A DNA stretch of 64,000 bases from contig JBGVEN010000010.1 of assembly GCA_045120135.1 (NCBI GenBank), positions 62,001 to 126,000 of the forward strand, written 5' to 3'. The first letter of the stretch is position 1, and each line of letters opens with the position of its first letter. Both the position numbers and the translations under genes were made by a program. The notes under the pieces were generated by a model. That model was not told the origin of the DNA, did no database searches, and saw only the letters and a program-made list of their open reading frames with translations. Of this stretch, positions 49,012 to 59,163 are shown in pieces. The stretch comes from SIG440 sp045120135 (GTDB taxonomy: Bacteria; Bacillota; Clostridia; Monoglobales; Monoglobaceae).

Positions 49012-49843
49012 TAAAGTCGGAAAAATCTATTATTTTGACCCTAAAGGCAACAAACTCGAAGTAGGCCGCGGTGTTGTGGTTGAAACTGCACGCGGGCTTG
49101 AATTCGGTTACGTTGCAACACCTAATCGTGAGGTGTCCGAGGATGAGATTGTTGCTCCGCTTAAGCCGATTATAAGAGCGGCTACCAATGCGGACTATGA
49201 CCGGCTTGAAAAGAATAAAGAAAAAGAAAAAGAAGCTTTTGAAATTGCGGTAAAAGAAATTCGCGCGCATAAGCTTGATATGAAGCTTATAAACACCGAA
49301 TATACCTTTGACGGCAGCAAAATACTTTTCTACTTTACAGCCGATGGCAGAGTGGATTTTCGTGAACTGGTAAAAAGTCTTGCTGGCATTTTCAGAACAA
49401 GAATAGAACTGAGACAAATGGGAGTACGTGACGAGGCAAAAACCTTAGGTGCAATTGGCGGTTGCGGCAGAACACTTTGTTGCTCGTCGTTCCTTAACGA
49501 TTTTCATCCCGTTTCAATCAGAATGGCAAAGGACCAGGGATTATCACTTAACCCGACCAAAATTTCCGGTATTTGCGGCAGACTTATGTGCTGTCTGCAG
49601 TATGAGCAGGTAGCATATGAGGACCTTCTTAAAAAAGTTCCAAACAAAGGCTCGCTTGTTGAATATGATGGCGAACGGGGTGTGGTTACCGAGGTGTTTG
49701 TTCTTAAAGGTCTTATAAAAGCGAAATTTGGTTCTCAGGAGGAACCGGTATTTAAAATACTTGACGCAAAGGATGTAAAAATTCTTAAAAAGGGTAAGGT
49801 TGAAGAGTCACCGGTTGAAACACCTGACGAGCTTAAAGAATAG
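48983..49843 (+). CDS. ricT: PSP1-domain regulatory protein RicT (YaaT)
   Basis: 286 residues. The PSP1 domain is visible at the start (IGVKFNKVGKIYYFDPKGNKLEVGRGVVVETARGLEFGYV) and end, with the conserved GGCGRTLCCSSFL and CGRLMCCLQYE cysteines that carry iron-sulphur clusters in Ric complexes. RicT works with RicA and RicF (Y-complex) in mRNA maturation, sporulation and competence. It overlaps the end of holB by 29 bases. Confidence 0.94.
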   Translation: MTEVIGVKFNKVGKIYYFDPKGNKLEVGRGVVVETARGLEFGYVATPNREVSEDEIVAPLKPIIRAATNADYDRLEKNKEKEKEAFEIAVKEIRAHKLDMKLINTEYTFDGSKILFYFTADGRVDFRELVKSLAGIFRTRIELRQMGVRDEAKTLGAIGGCGRTLCCSSFLNDFHPVSIRMAKDQGLSLNPTKISGICGRLMCCLQYEQVAYEDLLKKVPNKGSLVEYDGERGVVTEVFVLKGLIKAKFGSQEEPVFKILDAKDVKILKKGKVEESPVETPDELKE

Positions 49844-49846
49844 TTT

Positions 49847-49902
49847 AATACAGAGAATTTACGGTCCGCACAGCGTATCTTTGCGGACTGTACTGTATTT
49901 TT
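49847..49902 (+). terminator. Terminator between ricT and smc
   Basis: An inner ACGGTCCGCA/TGCGGACTGT stem (49861-49891) and an outer AATACAG/CTGTATT stem, followed by a T-tract. Confidence 0.7.
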
Positions 49903-49943
49903 AGAACAATCCGTAGATTCTTCGGATTGAAGGAGGAAGTAAA

Positions 49944-52900
49944 TTGTATCTTAAAAGTGTCGAAATGCAGGGCTTTAAGTCCTTTGCTGACAAGATATAT
50001 CTTGATTTTAATCCAGGCATAACTGCAATCGTAGGTCCTAACGGTTCGGGTAAAAGTAACATATCCGATGCAATCCGTTGGGTTATGGGCGAACAGAGCG
50101 TGCGTTCGCTTCGTGGCAGCCGTATGGAGGATGTAATCTTCTCGGGAACTGAGGTAAGAAAACCCCAGGGCTTTGCGGAGGTTTCTCTTGTTATAGATAA
50201 TTCTCAGCGTATCTTCCCTGTTGACTACGAAGAAGTTACGGTTACCCGCCGTGTATACAGGAGCGGTGAAGGCGAATATTTTATAAACCGCAACGCCTGC
50301 AGACTTAAGGATATACATGAGCTGTTTATGGATACAGGTCTTGGTCGTGAGGGTTATTCCATTGTAGGTCAGGGTAAGATTGATGAAATCCTCAGCAACA
50401 AATCCGAGGACAGACGTCGCATATTTGAGGAAGCGGCAGGTATAACGAAATATAAATACAGAAAAAACGAAGCGGAGAAGAAGCTTGAACGCACAAATGA
50501 CAATCTTACCCGCGTTACAGATATAATGAGAGAACTTGAGGGTCAGCTTGAACCTCTTCGCAACCAGTCAGAAAAGGCAAAAAAATACCTTAATCTCAGA
50601 GATGAACTTAAGGGTGTTGAGGTAAGTGCGGCGGTTGCAACAATAGACAAACTCAAATCTGAACTTAAAGAAACTGACGAACAGTATGATGCAGTTTCAG
50701 AAAGCATATCGGTTATGCAAAATGATGCCGATAAGAAAGAGGAAAAGATAAAAAATCTTTATGAGCAGATTACTGCGTATGATGATGAAACTGAAAAGTG
50801 TCGTGAATCGCAAAAAAACGCCACTGAAAGAAAAACTGAAGAAAACAACCTGATAACTCTTTCTCTTGCCAATATTGAACATTGTAAGGAAAATATTGAG
50901 CGAATTGAAGAAGAGTCAGAAAAAAGCCGCCGTGGCATTGAGCAACTTGATAATCTTATTGAAAATTATAGAACTGTAATTGGTAAGCTTAAAGCAGAAG
51001 CGGATGTAATTTTGGGCAAAAAGGAGGAGCTTGAACTAAGTCTTGAGAAGGCTAATTCCCTTTTTGAAAGCAGTGCTGAAACTGTAGAGGAACTGAAAGG
51101 TCAGATTATTGATAAAACTTCTGAAATCAGTTCACTCCAAGGTAAAATTGTAAACTATAATATTCTTACTCAGAACTTCAAAAACGAATATGATAATGCA
51201 AAAACCGAGCTTAAAAAACAAAGCAGTGGCTATGAAAGCCTTGTTGCTGATAATAATCGTATAAAAGAGTTGTTTGCTGCAAAAGAAGAAGAGGCAAACA
51301 CCTCAAAAGCAGAGGCAAAAGCTCTTGAAGAAAAATTACAGTCTGTAACAGAGCGTGACAGACTTCTCATAGAAAAAAAGAATCAGACCCTTTCTGAGCT
51401 AAGCAGATGTACTTCAAAAAAGAGTGTTCTTGAGGATATGGAAAATGATTTTGAAGGCTACAGCCGAAGTGTTAAGTCGGTTATGACGGCACATTCCGGC
51501 GGGGTACTGAAAAATGCTACAATCTATGGTCCGCTTTCCAATCTTGTTACAACTGAAAAAGAATATGTTACGGCTATTGAAACTGCAATGATGTCCGTAA
51601 GCCAAAATATAGTAACTCAAAACGAGCAGGATGCAAAGGCGGCAATTACATATCTGAAACAGAATAAGCTGGGCAGAGCAACTTTTATGCCGGTAACAAC
51701 AGTTAAAGGAAGAAGTGTTGATGTAGCAACTGCATCAAAGCTTAAAGGTTATATTGCTGTTGCCAAGGATTTGGTTAAATATGACTCTCTCTATGAAGGC
51801 ATTGTCTCTAATGTACTTGGTGCAACCGTTGTTGCGGATAATATTGACAGCGCAATTGCTATGGCGGCAAAGTGCGGACACAAATTCCGTATCGTCACCT
51901 TAGACGGTGATGTAATGCAGGCGGGCGGTGCGATGAGCGGTGGTAGCTCTGGCAAAAATTCAGGATTTCTTTCAAGAAAAACCGAGATTGAAAACCTTAC
52001 AACAGAAATTTCGGACCTGCGTGAAAATCTTGAACTTATTGAAAAAGAGCGTGAGAAAAACCTTGAAAGTCTGGAGCAGACAAAGACTGACCTCGACCAG
52101 AAAAATATGGTAGCTCTCGGTATAAACGAGGAATACATTCGTCTTAAGGCGGAAGCTGAGCACAGTGACAGGTATCTTTCGGAAGCGGAGGACAGACGTC
52201 AGAGCCTTCTCCGTGATATAGACATAATAAATGCAAGAACTGCTGAAATTGATGTGGATATTGTAAACTGTAAGGCAGATATCGAAAGACTTGAAGCAGA
52301 AATTGTTGCCCTTCGTGGTGAAACAGACGGCAAGCAGACAGAATCCGAGGAGATTTTGAGATCCGTTCAGGAACTGCAGGAAAAACTGCTTAATATCACA
52401 ATTGAGGAAAATGCAAACATAAAGGATATTGAACTCCAGCAGGAGCGTCTCAATGGTGTTAATTCTGAAAAGTCGGATATTTCTGCAGAGCTTGCTGAAA
52501 AAATGGCTCAGATTGAGGGCTTTACAGCAAAGATTGCTGAAATTAATGCAGATATTGAGTCAAAACGCCGTCAGCTTGAATCGTTACAGACCGAAACCAA
52601 AGATATTGATAGCAGAATAGATGAACTTTCCACATTACGTAAGAATGCTGAGATGGAAACCCGTGAGCTACAAGAAGATGTGAAAGAAATTCACGAAAAG
52701 TTATTTACACTTGGTCAGCAAAAGGTTAAGGTTGAGGGTAAAAAAATTAAGCTTGAGCAGGAGCTTGACGGAATTTATACACATTTATGGGATGAGTACG
52801 AGCTTACATACAGCGAGGCACAAAAGCTTTGCCCTGATGAGGAAATTAATCTTCCCGAGGCAAACCGTATTGTTACAGAGCTTAAATCGAAAATCAAGGC

Positions 52901-53507
52901 TTTGGGGCACATAAATATTGACGCTATTGAAGAATATAAAAATGTAAGCGAGCGTTTCGATTTTCTTACAGAACAGACACAGGACCTTGAAAAAGCCAAA
53001 GGCGAGCTTGAAAAGCTGATTGAAGATATGATTCAGATTATGAAGAAACAATTTTCTGAGCAGTTTGTGGTTATAAGTAAGAATTTTAATCAGGTGTTCC
53101 GTGAACTTTTTGGTGGCGGTCAAGCAACACTCAGTCTTGCAGACCCTGATGATTTGCTCGAAAGTGGTGTTGAAATTGAGGCTCAGCCTCCGGGTAAAAA
53201 GCTGCAGAGTCTTACATTGCTTTCCGGTGGTGAGCGTGCCTTTACTGCGATTGCACTTTTGTTTGCAATCCTTAAGGTTCGTCCCACACCGTTCTGTATT
53301 CTTGATGAAATTGAGGCAGCGCTTGATGATGTAAATGTCTATCGTTATGCAGATTACCTCAAAAAATTTAGTCAAAAGACGCAGTTTATAGTGGTAACGC
53401 ACCGTCGGGGCACAATGGAATCTGCAAATATTCTGTACGGTGTTACCATGCAGGAAAAAGGTATATCAAAATTGCTTTCATTGAATATAGACGAGGTGAC
53501 TGAATAA
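49944..53507 (+). CDS. smc: Chromosome segregation protein SMC
   Basis: 1187 residues starting at TTG (AGGAGG upstream). N-terminal head with Walker A GPNGSGKSNI (about 32-41), long coiled coils on both sides of a hinge (about residues 500-680, GPLSNLVTTEKEYVTAIETAM and the GGAMSGGSSG element), then a C-terminal head with LLSGGERAFTAIALLFAI (signature) and ILDEIEAALDD (Walker B). SMC folds chromosomes with ScpAB. It overlaps ftsY by one base. Confidence 0.98.
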   Translation: MYLKSVEMQGFKSFADKIYLDFNPGITAIVGPNGSGKSNISDAIRWVMGEQSVRSLRGSRMEDVIFSGTEVRKPQGFAEVSLVIDNSQRIFPVDYEEVTVTRRVYRSGEGEYFINRNACRLKDIHELFMDTGLGREGYSIVGQGKIDEILSNKSEDRRRIFEEAAGITKYKYRKNEAEKKLERTNDNLTRVTDIMRELEGQLEPLRNQSEKAKKYLNLRDELKGVEVSAAVATIDKLKSELKETDEQYDAVSESISVMQNDADKKEEKIKNLYEQITAYDDETEKCRESQKNATERKTEENNLITLSLANIEHCKENIERIEEESEKSRRGIEQLDNLIENYRTVIGKLKAEADVILGKKEELELSLEKANSLFESSAETVEELKGQIIDKTSEISSLQGKIVNYNILTQNFKNEYDNAKTELKKQSSGYESLVADNNRIKELFAAKEEEANTSKAEAKALEEKLQSVTERDRLLIEKKNQTLSELSRCTSKKSVLEDMENDFEGYSRSVKSVMTAHSGGVLKNATIYGPLSNLVTTEKEYVTAIETAMMSVSQNIVTQNEQDAKAAITYLKQNKLGRATFMPVTTVKGRSVDVATASKLKGYIAVAKDLVKYDSLYEGIVSNVLGATVVADNIDSAIAMAAKCGHKFRIVTLDGDVMQAGGAMSGGSSGKNSGFLSRKTEIENLTTEISDLRENLELIEKEREKNLESLEQTKTDLDQKNMVALGINEEYIRLKAEAEHSDRYLSEAEDRRQSLLRDIDIINARTAEIDVDIVNCKADIERLEAEIVALRGETDGKQTESEEILRSVQELQEKLLNITIEENANIKDIELQQERLNGVNSEKSDISAELAEKMAQIEGFTAKIAEINADIESKRRQLESLQTETKDIDSRIDELSTLRKNAEMETRELQEDVKEIHEKLFTLGQQKVKVEGKKIKLEQELDGIYTHLWDEYELTYSEAQKLCPDEEINLPEANRIVTELKSKIKALGHINIDAIEEYKNVSERFDFLTEQTQDLEKAKGELEKLIEDMIQIMKKQFSEQFVVISKNFNQVFRELFGGGQATLSLADPDDLLESGVEIEAQPPGKKLQSLTLLSGGERAFTAIALLFAILKVRPTPFCILDEIEAALDDVNVYRYADYLKKFSQKTQFIVVTHRRGTMESANILYGVTMQEKGISKLLSLNIDEVTE

Positions 53508-54427
53508 TGGGATTGTTTGATAAACTAAAAGAAACCTTAAGTAAAACCAAGGAATCGGTTAATTCTAAAATAGAAGATGTTATAAAGGCTTTTAAAACAG
53601 TTGACGAGGATTTGTATGAAGAGTTGGAAGAAGTTTTAATAATGTCCGATTTGGGTGTAAATACTTCAACTGAAATCATTGAAAGGCTCAGAACAAAGGT
53701 CAAAGAAAAGCGAATTTCCGACTCTGCCGAGGTGAAAGAGGAGCTTAGACAAATTCTTGTTGAAATTTTGTCGGAAGGTGAAAATTGTCTTAAGCTTTCA
53801 GGTCAGCCGGCAGTTATAATGGTTATAGGTGTTAATGGAGTTGGTAAAACTACATCTATTGGCAAATTAGCATACAGATATCGCCAGATGGGTAAAAAGG
53901 TTGTAATTGCGGCAGCAGATACATTTCGTGCAGCTGCGATTGAACAGCTTGAGGTCTGGGCACAGCGTGCAGATGCAGAAATTATCAGGCAGATGGAGGG
54001 TTCTGACCCCGCTGCGGTTATATTTGATGCAATAAGCGCTGCAAAAAAACGCGGTGCGGATATTTTGCTCTGTGATACCGCAGGCAGACTTCACAATAAA
54101 AAGAATCTTATGGATGAACTTAAAAAGATTTATCGTATAATCGATAAGGAACTTCCTGATTCCTCCAAGGAGGTACTGCTTGTCCTTGATGCAACCACTG
54201 GTCAGAATGCCGTGTATCAGGCACAGCAATTTAAGGAAACGGCGGATATAACAGGTATAATTCTCACCAAGCTTGACGGAACAGCTAAAGGTGGCATAGT
54301 TTTTGCTGTTAAGAACGAATATGGTATTCCCGTAAAGCTAATTGGACTTGGTGAAAAGGCAGAGGATATTGACGAATTTAATGCCATTGAATTCGTCAAT
54401 GCTATAATCGAACCTGAAAATAAATAA
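53507..54427 (+). CDS. ftsY: Signal recognition particle receptor FtsY
   Basis: 306 residues. The NG domain contains the N-helix bundle, G1 GVNGVGKTTSIGKLA (about 106-120), DTFRAAAIEQL, DTAGRLHNKKNLMDEL, TKLDGTAKGG and the final GLGEKAEDIDEF. The acidic A domain is absent, as in many Firmicutes. FtsY receives SRP-bound ribosomes at the membrane. The smc-ftsY order is conserved. Confidence 0.98.
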   Translation: MGLFDKLKETLSKTKESVNSKIEDVIKAFKTVDEDLYEELEEVLIMSDLGVNTSTEIIERLRTKVKEKRISDSAEVKEELRQILVEILSEGENCLKLSGQPAVIMVIGVNGVGKTTSIGKLAYRYRQMGKKVVIAAADTFRAAAIEQLEVWAQRADAEIIRQMEGSDPAAVIFDAISAAKKRGADILLCDTAGRLHNKKNLMDELKKIYRIIDKELPDSSKEVLLVLDATTGQNAVYQAQQFKETADITGIILTKLDGTAKGGIVFAVKNEYGIPVKLIGLGEKAEDIDEFNAIEFVNAIIEPENK

Positions 54428-54438
54428 GGTAAAACATT

Positions 54439-54460
54439 CGGGGCGGAAAAATTCGCCCCG
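54439..54460 (+). terminator. Hairpin after ftsY
   Basis: CGGGGCG (54439-54445) pairs with CGCCCCG (54454-54460). The T-tract is poor, so it may be a weak terminator. Confidence 0.45.
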
Positions 54461-54493
54461 CGTTGTTTATTTAGGAATAAAGGAGGCTTTCTC

Positions 54494-57238
54494 ATGATTG
54501 ATGTGAAAAATTTTAGAAGAAATGACAACAATCAACCCCAAAGTATTTCAAAAAAGACGATATTTATTATAATTGTTGCATTGTTTGCCTTGACATTATG
54601 GGCTGCTATGAGAGTGTTTTTTGATTATATTGAAATAAAGGAAATTGGTGAGAAGTATACTTCGATTTTTATAAAAAATCTTGTGACACGCCTGTCTGTT
54701 CAGGGCATAAGCTTTTTGGGTATTGTCATTGCTGTTTTGCTTAGCATACTTTTCATAAGACGGAACTTAAGAGTCCTTAATGTGCAAAGGTCTCTGTTTG
54801 AAACAAAACGGATTTCCTTGCTTGTGAGCGTTGTTATTGCGTTTATATTGAGCGGAGTAGTGAGTGGTTCTCTTGCTGAAAAATTTTTGATATTTACTCA
54901 GCCCCAGCAGTTCGGTATGACCGACCCTGTTTTTGGTAAGGATATAGGGTACTTTATATTCTCGCGTCCATTTTTAATGGCTGCATTTGAATCGGCATTT
55001 GGTGTGTGGTGCTTTATTTGTGTGTTTGTATTTGTTATGTACTGGTTTTTGGGCACAGCATACGGCGGATATTCCGGCAAAGAGTTTTTTTGGATAAAAA
55101 GAATTGCAGCACATAATATCATAAATATTACGATACTTTTAATTCTAAACTGCATTATTTATAGATTTAAGGCTGAAAACATTCTTTATGGAACATTTGG
55201 TGACGACCTTAGGGGTGCAGGTTTTACGGACAAGGTAATTTGGTTAAATTTTTACCGTGTAATTCCAGTACTTCTTATAGTACTGGTTGTATTGTTGCTG
55301 ATATTCCTTGCTAAGAATCGCAAAAAGGCAGCTATCCGCACCGCCATTGTCTACCCTGCAGTTATTTTATCTACGGCAATTATTTCGTTTGTTGTCCAAA
55401 GTATATTTGTATCACCGAATGAAGTAATTAAGGAAAGCGAGAATATTGCGAATAATATTGCCTATACTCAGGCAGCATATGGAATAGACAATATTTCCGA
55501 GGTTGTATTTGATGTGAAAAATGACCTCACCGTTCAGGAACTTAACCAAAACAGCGAGATTACTGATAATATCAGAGTTATCGACCTGTCGGCAAATCTT
55601 ACGGTTCTTAACCAGATTCAAGGTATACGAAATTATTACAAGTTTAACGAAACCGATATTGTTCCGTACGAAATAAACGGGAAGAAAACGGCAGTTGCAA
55701 TTACCCCCAGAGAAATAACAAAGGAAAATCTAAGTGACAGCGCAGACACATATATTAACCGTACACTAAGATATACTCACGGCTTTGGTGTTGCAATGAA
55801 TACAATTAATTCGGTTACTCCTCAGGGTCAACCCGAATTTTTAATAAAGGATATTCCGCCTAAGTCAGCGGAGGGAATAGTGGAAATCAAGCAACCCAGA
55901 ATTTATTACGGTGAACTTACAAATGACTATGTGGTTGTGGGTAACGAGAAGTATAAGGAACTTGATTACTCCGAAGACCAGGAGGATATAGAGTTTTCGT
56001 ATGACGGAAGCGGCGGTATAAAGCTCACGCCGTTTAACAGACTGGTTTTTGCTCTTAAATATGGCGATGTGCGACTTATAATTTCCGACCTCGTTTCGGG
56101 AAATAGCCGTATTTTGATAAACCGGAATATTCTTAAGCGCCTTGAAAGCGTAGCACCGTTCCTCAGATTTGACAATGACCCGTATATGGTAATTGATGAT
56201 GACGGAAGCCTTAAATGGGTTGTAGATGCCTACACAACAACAAACTATTACCCGTATTCACAAAGCATTGGCGAATACAACTATATCCGTAACTCGGTAA
56301 AGGCTGTGGTAGACGCATATACCGGTGGTGTAACTTTCTATATTGCAGATAAAAATGACCCGCTTGTTTTGAATTACAGCAGAATCTATCCTCAGTTGTT
56401 TTCAACAGATGAAATTCCCGACGGTATCAAAAAACATATAAAGTATCCGGAATATCTGTTCAACGTCCAGTCCAAGGTCTATGGCAAATATCATATTTCC
56501 AATCCTACAACCTTCTATAATAAGAATGATACATGGGTTGTTGCCAAGGAGCGTTACGGAACGTCAACAGAAGAAAAGGAGCTTGCACCGTATTATAATA
56601 TGATGCGTCTTGAAAGTGAGTCAGAACCGGAGCTTTTGCTTACAATTCCATACACCTTGTCAAATAAGGATAATATGGTTGCGTGGTTTGCGGTTCGTAA
56701 CGAATGGGAGAACTATGGTAAGCTTCAGGTATATAAGTTCCCCAAAGATATTAATATTTACGGACCGATGCAGGTTGAAAACCGTATTAATTCCGATGCA
56801 AATATATCCAAGGAGCTTAATCTGTGGAGCCAAGGTGGTTCTCAGGTTATCCGTGGCAATATGATTGTTGTCCCGATAGATAATTCAGTTTTGTATGTTG
56901 AACCAATATATATCACCTCAAGCAACAAAACAACCCTGCCGGAGCTCAAACAGGTTGTGGTTGCATTTGACGAAAAGATTGTTATGAAAAACAACCTCAA
57001 AGATGCCCTTTATGCGTTGTTTAACGAAAAAGCTCCGCTGAATACTCCAACAGGAGAAGTAACAGAAGAGCTGAGTAATGATGTACCGATAACGTACGAA
57101 TCGGCAGCACAAAAGGTTATTGAGGAATTTGAAAATGTAAAGAAAGCAAATGCTGAAAATAACTGGAACGCCTTTGGTGAATCTATGAATTTTCTTGAAC
57201 AATCCATCAATGAATTGAAAAAGACTCTTGCTGAATAA
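54494..57238 (+). CDS. UPF0182 family large membrane protein
   Basis: 914 residues. Seven or so N-terminal membrane helices (about residues 15-315) lead to a large extracellular region with long conserved stretches (YTHGFGVAMNTINSVTPQGQPEFLIKDIPP; YFTYTLSNKDNMVAWFAVRN-like sequence near residues 720-735; INSDANISKELNLWSQGGSQVIRGN). A C-terminal acidic helical tail ends QSINELKKTLAE. This is the UPF0182 family, of unknown function. AAAGGAGG lies before the ATG. Confidence 0.9.
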   Translation: MIDVKNFRRNDNNQPQSISKKTIFIIIVALFALTLWAAMRVFFDYIEIKEIGEKYTSIFIKNLVTRLSVQGISFLGIVIAVLLSILFIRRNLRVLNVQRSLFETKRISLLVSVVIAFILSGVVSGSLAEKFLIFTQPQQFGMTDPVFGKDIGYFIFSRPFLMAAFESAFGVWCFICVFVFVMYWFLGTAYGGYSGKEFFWIKRIAAHNIINITILLILNCIIYRFKAENILYGTFGDDLRGAGFTDKVIWLNFYRVIPVLLIVLVVLLLIFLAKNRKKAAIRTAIVYPAVILSTAIISFVVQSIFVSPNEVIKESENIANNIAYTQAAYGIDNISEVVFDVKNDLTVQELNQNSEITDNIRVIDLSANLTVLNQIQGIRNYYKFNETDIVPYEINGKKTAVAITPREITKENLSDSADTYINRTLRYTHGFGVAMNTINSVTPQGQPEFLIKDIPPKSAEGIVEIKQPRIYYGELTNDYVVVGNEKYKELDYSEDQEDIEFSYDGSGGIKLTPFNRLVFALKYGDVRLIISDLVSGNSRILINRNILKRLESVAPFLRFDNDPYMVIDDDGSLKWVVDAYTTTNYYPYSQSIGEYNYIRNSVKAVVDAYTGGVTFYIADKNDPLVLNYSRIYPQLFSTDEIPDGIKKHIKYPEYLFNVQSKVYGKYHISNPTTFYNKNDTWVVAKERYGTSTEEKELAPYYNMMRLESESEPELLLTIPYTLSNKDNMVAWFAVRNEWENYGKLQVYKFPKDINIYGPMQVENRINSDANISKELNLWSQGGSQVIRGNMIVVPIDNSVLYVEPIYITSSNKTTLPELKQVVVAFDEKIVMKNNLKDALYALFNEKAPLNTPTGEVTEELSNDVPITYESAAQKVIEEFENVKKANAENNWNAFGESMNFLEQSINELKKTLAE

Positions 57239-57244
57239 ATTCAC

Positions 57245-57273
57245 AAACCCCTCTTGCGTTGCAAGAGGGGTTT
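57245..57273. terminator. Bidirectional terminator, UPF0182 gene and bofA-like gene
   Basis: AAACCCCTCTTGC and GCAAGAGGGGTTT form a 13-bp hairpin between convergent genes. Confidence 0.85.
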
Positions 57274-57276
57274 GCT

Positions 57277-57543
57277 TTAAAGAATGTATTGCAGAAGTAC
57301 AACAAGAATAACGCCCGGAACGCCCAAAAGTCCCGCCAGCAGAGCGGAAACAGGATTAATAATTATACTAACTCCCGCAAAACCACCGACAAAGTTTACT
57401 GCAGCAAGAATAAGTCCACCTATAATTCCGTTAAGTATAAGCTTTATAATCCACCTTAAAGGCTTTGCGAATATCCGGCATAGTATAAATATTATAACCA
57501 GTCCCAATGCATAGGCAATGGCGGATGTTCCATTAAATATCAT
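57277..57543 (-). CDS. bofA: BofA-like pro-sigma-K processing inhibitor family protein
   Basis: 88 residues read from ATG 57543 (TAGGAGAG upstream on the minus strand). Two or three hydrophobic segments (AIAYALGLVIIFILCRIFAKPL; LILNGIIGGLILAAVNFVGG; ISPVSALLAG-like NPVSALLAGLLGVPGVILVVLL) carry the KLILNGIIGG and GVPGV patterns of BofA. In sporulating bacteria BofA restrains pro-sigma-K processing in the outer forespore membrane. Its start is only 22 bases after a terminator, so it depends on read-through or on an undetected promoter. Confidence 0.85.
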   Translation of the reverse strand: MIFNGTSAIAYALGLVIIFILCRIFAKPLRWIIKLILNGIIGGLILAAVNFVGGFAGVSIIINPVSALLAGLLGVPGVILVVLLQYIL

Positions 57544-57564
57544 ATAACTCACTCTCCTAAAAAT

Positions 57565-57605
57565 AAAAGACAACCTGCTAAAAATGTATTCGCAGGTTGT
57601 CTTTT
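57565..57605. terminator. Terminator downstream of the DUF2156 gene
   Basis: AAAAGACAACCTGC (57565-57578) and GCAGGTTGTCTTTT (57592-57605) form a 14-bp stem with T-tracts on both sides, positioned between the DUF2156 gene and bofA on the minus strand. Confidence 0.85.
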
Positions 57606-58514
57606 TTATGCCAGAGACGCTATATATTTTTTTGTCATCATATGCGGCTTGTAAGATTGCTTTGCCTTGCGAAGTCCGGGAAGCCCCATATCCTCTTCAC
57701 GGTTTACATATCTGAACTCTGACCATTCGTGTTCAAGAAACTGCTGATTCATAATCGGAAAGCTACCATGATAATCTGTATCAGCGTGTTCAAGATGTAT
57801 TACTACCATAGAGTTCTTGTTTGATAAAACCTCACCGAATGAAAAGGCAACTACCTTGTCGAGAACAGTAATTGCACCGCCTGTTACACCGAGTGTTTCA
57901 TAGTTTTCCATAAGCTCAACAACCGCCTCGCGTTGTTCTGATATGCCCGGAACAATACCCTCCTTACTGTAACACCATCGGCTGAACATTTCAAGACATT
58001 CGGGACAAAGCTCCGGAGTAAGTGGCTTGTATTCAAAATTAAAAAGACTACGGAATTTATTGATGTGGTTACGCTTGCTGTGATATTTGCTGCCGGGCAG
58101 TTCGATTAAGTCGGAAGTATTGTATACATAATCAAACGAGTCAATATCCTCGGTTATGACAAATTTGTCAGGGAATGCAGCGTTGAGTTTCTCAATATCA
58201 CTTTCACGATAAATCCGTATAATGGGATTTTGACCTATACTGATGAAATAATCAAGAATTTTTCGTAAAGCCAAAGCAACATCCCCATTTCCAATGGGAA
58301 AATTAACGGATTCGGTCCCGTTTTCACCGTGTTTTGAAAAGATACAAAGCATATCGTCAATTATTGCATAACGAATTTTGTAGCTATTTCGCCACATAAA
58401 CATATTTGTGAAAGTATATTCAGAATTAACCGGTTCAAATTCTGCAAAATAACAGTCAAAAAGTGCTTTGTCATTTATAGAAACCGGCTTAAGTTCAAAT
58501 GTGTCTTTAAGCAT
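57606..58514 (-). CDS. DUF2156-domain (GNAT-like) protein
   Basis: 302 residues with the DUF2156 pattern: EYTFTNMFMWRNSYKIRYA (about residues 32-50), GSKYHSKRNHINKFRSLF (about 141-158), and the last part with AFSFGEVLS, IHLEHADTDYHGSFPIMNQQFLEHEW and YVNREEDMGLPGLRKAKQSYKP. The fold is that of tRNA-dependent aminoacyl transferases such as the lysylphosphatidylglycerol synthase C-terminus, but with no membrane domain. The substrate is unknown. It is the second gene of a minus-strand unit with the radical SAM gene. Confidence 0.85.
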   Translation of the reverse strand: MLKDTFELKPVSINDKALFDCYFAEFEPVNSEYTFTNMFMWRNSYKIRYAIIDDMLCIFSKHGENGTESVNFPIGNGDVALALRKILDYFISIGQNPIIRIYRESDIEKLNAAFPDKFVITEDIDSFDYVYNTSDLIELPGSKYHSKRNHINKFRSLFNFEYKPLTPELCPECLEMFSRWCYSKEGIVPGISEQREAVVELMENYETLGVTGGAITVLDKVVAFSFGEVLSNKNSMVVIHLEHADTDYHGSFPIMNQQFLEHEWSEFRYVNREEDMGLPGLRKAKQSYKPHMMTKKYIASLA

Positions 58515-58529
58515 ATAAAAACCTCGGTA

Positions 58530-59141
58530 CTATTCGATATATTCTCTTACACGGAAGCTAACACCGCATTCATCTGCTATGTTGCGGCATTGTTCGATTT
58601 CCTCAGTGGTAATGTTGTGGTCAACGATTGAAAGAGTTACATTCGGGACAAATCTCTTTGCCTTTTTGGCGAAATCAAGGAGTCCTGAGTATGCTTCAAG
58701 CCCAAAACAGCTGTGGCACACTTTGTCATAGCCTTCAGGCGTTGCGGCGTTAAGGCTAATTGAAATTGCATCAATAATATTTTCAAATTCAGGGGTAACA
58801 TCCCGTTTTTCAATCATATTAACCTGACCGTTTGTATTGATTCGTATTCTAAGATGAGAATGATTACTTTTCAGCCATTTTGCTGCATCCATAAGTGTCT
58901 TATACCTCATCATAGGCTCTCCATAGCCGCAGAATACAATCCAGTTGTATTTTGTAAGGTCACGTCTGTTGAAATCCTGAATTATCTCTTCAAGGGTTGG
59001 TTCACGGTCAAGCCAGAGTATGTCTTTGCCGTTTACCCCGTCGTGATTATTTCGCAGACAGAACTCGCAGTCATTACTGCAGGCATTTGTGAGGTTAACA
59101 TATAGTGCACCCTCAAATTCATATGTTATTGTCATTGCCAT
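58530..59141 (-). CDS. TatD-associated-type radical SAM protein
   Basis: 203 residues from ATG 59141 (AAGAAGG upstream). The [4Fe-4S] motif CSNDCEFC (C-x3-C-x2-C, residues 20-27 in LTNACSNDCEFCLRNNHDG) and the GYGEPMMRYKTL element (SAM contact) are clear, followed by INTNGQVN and ISLNAATPEGYD. This matches small radical SAM proteins found next to TatD in Firmicutes. Its substrate is not known; no tatD gene is beside it. Confidence 0.88.
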   Translation of the reverse strand: MAMTITYEFEGALYVNLTNACSNDCEFCLRNNHDGVNGKDILWLDREPTLEEIIQDFNRRDLTKYNWIVFCGYGEPMMRYKTLMDAAKWLKSNHSHLRIRINTNGQVNMIEKRDVTPEFENIIDAISISLNAATPEGYDKVCHSCFGLEAYSGLLDFAKKAKRFVPNVTLSIVDHNITTEEIEQCRNIADECGVSFRVREYIE

Positions 59142-59163
59142 ATTAAAGACCTTCTTTCTGTTA

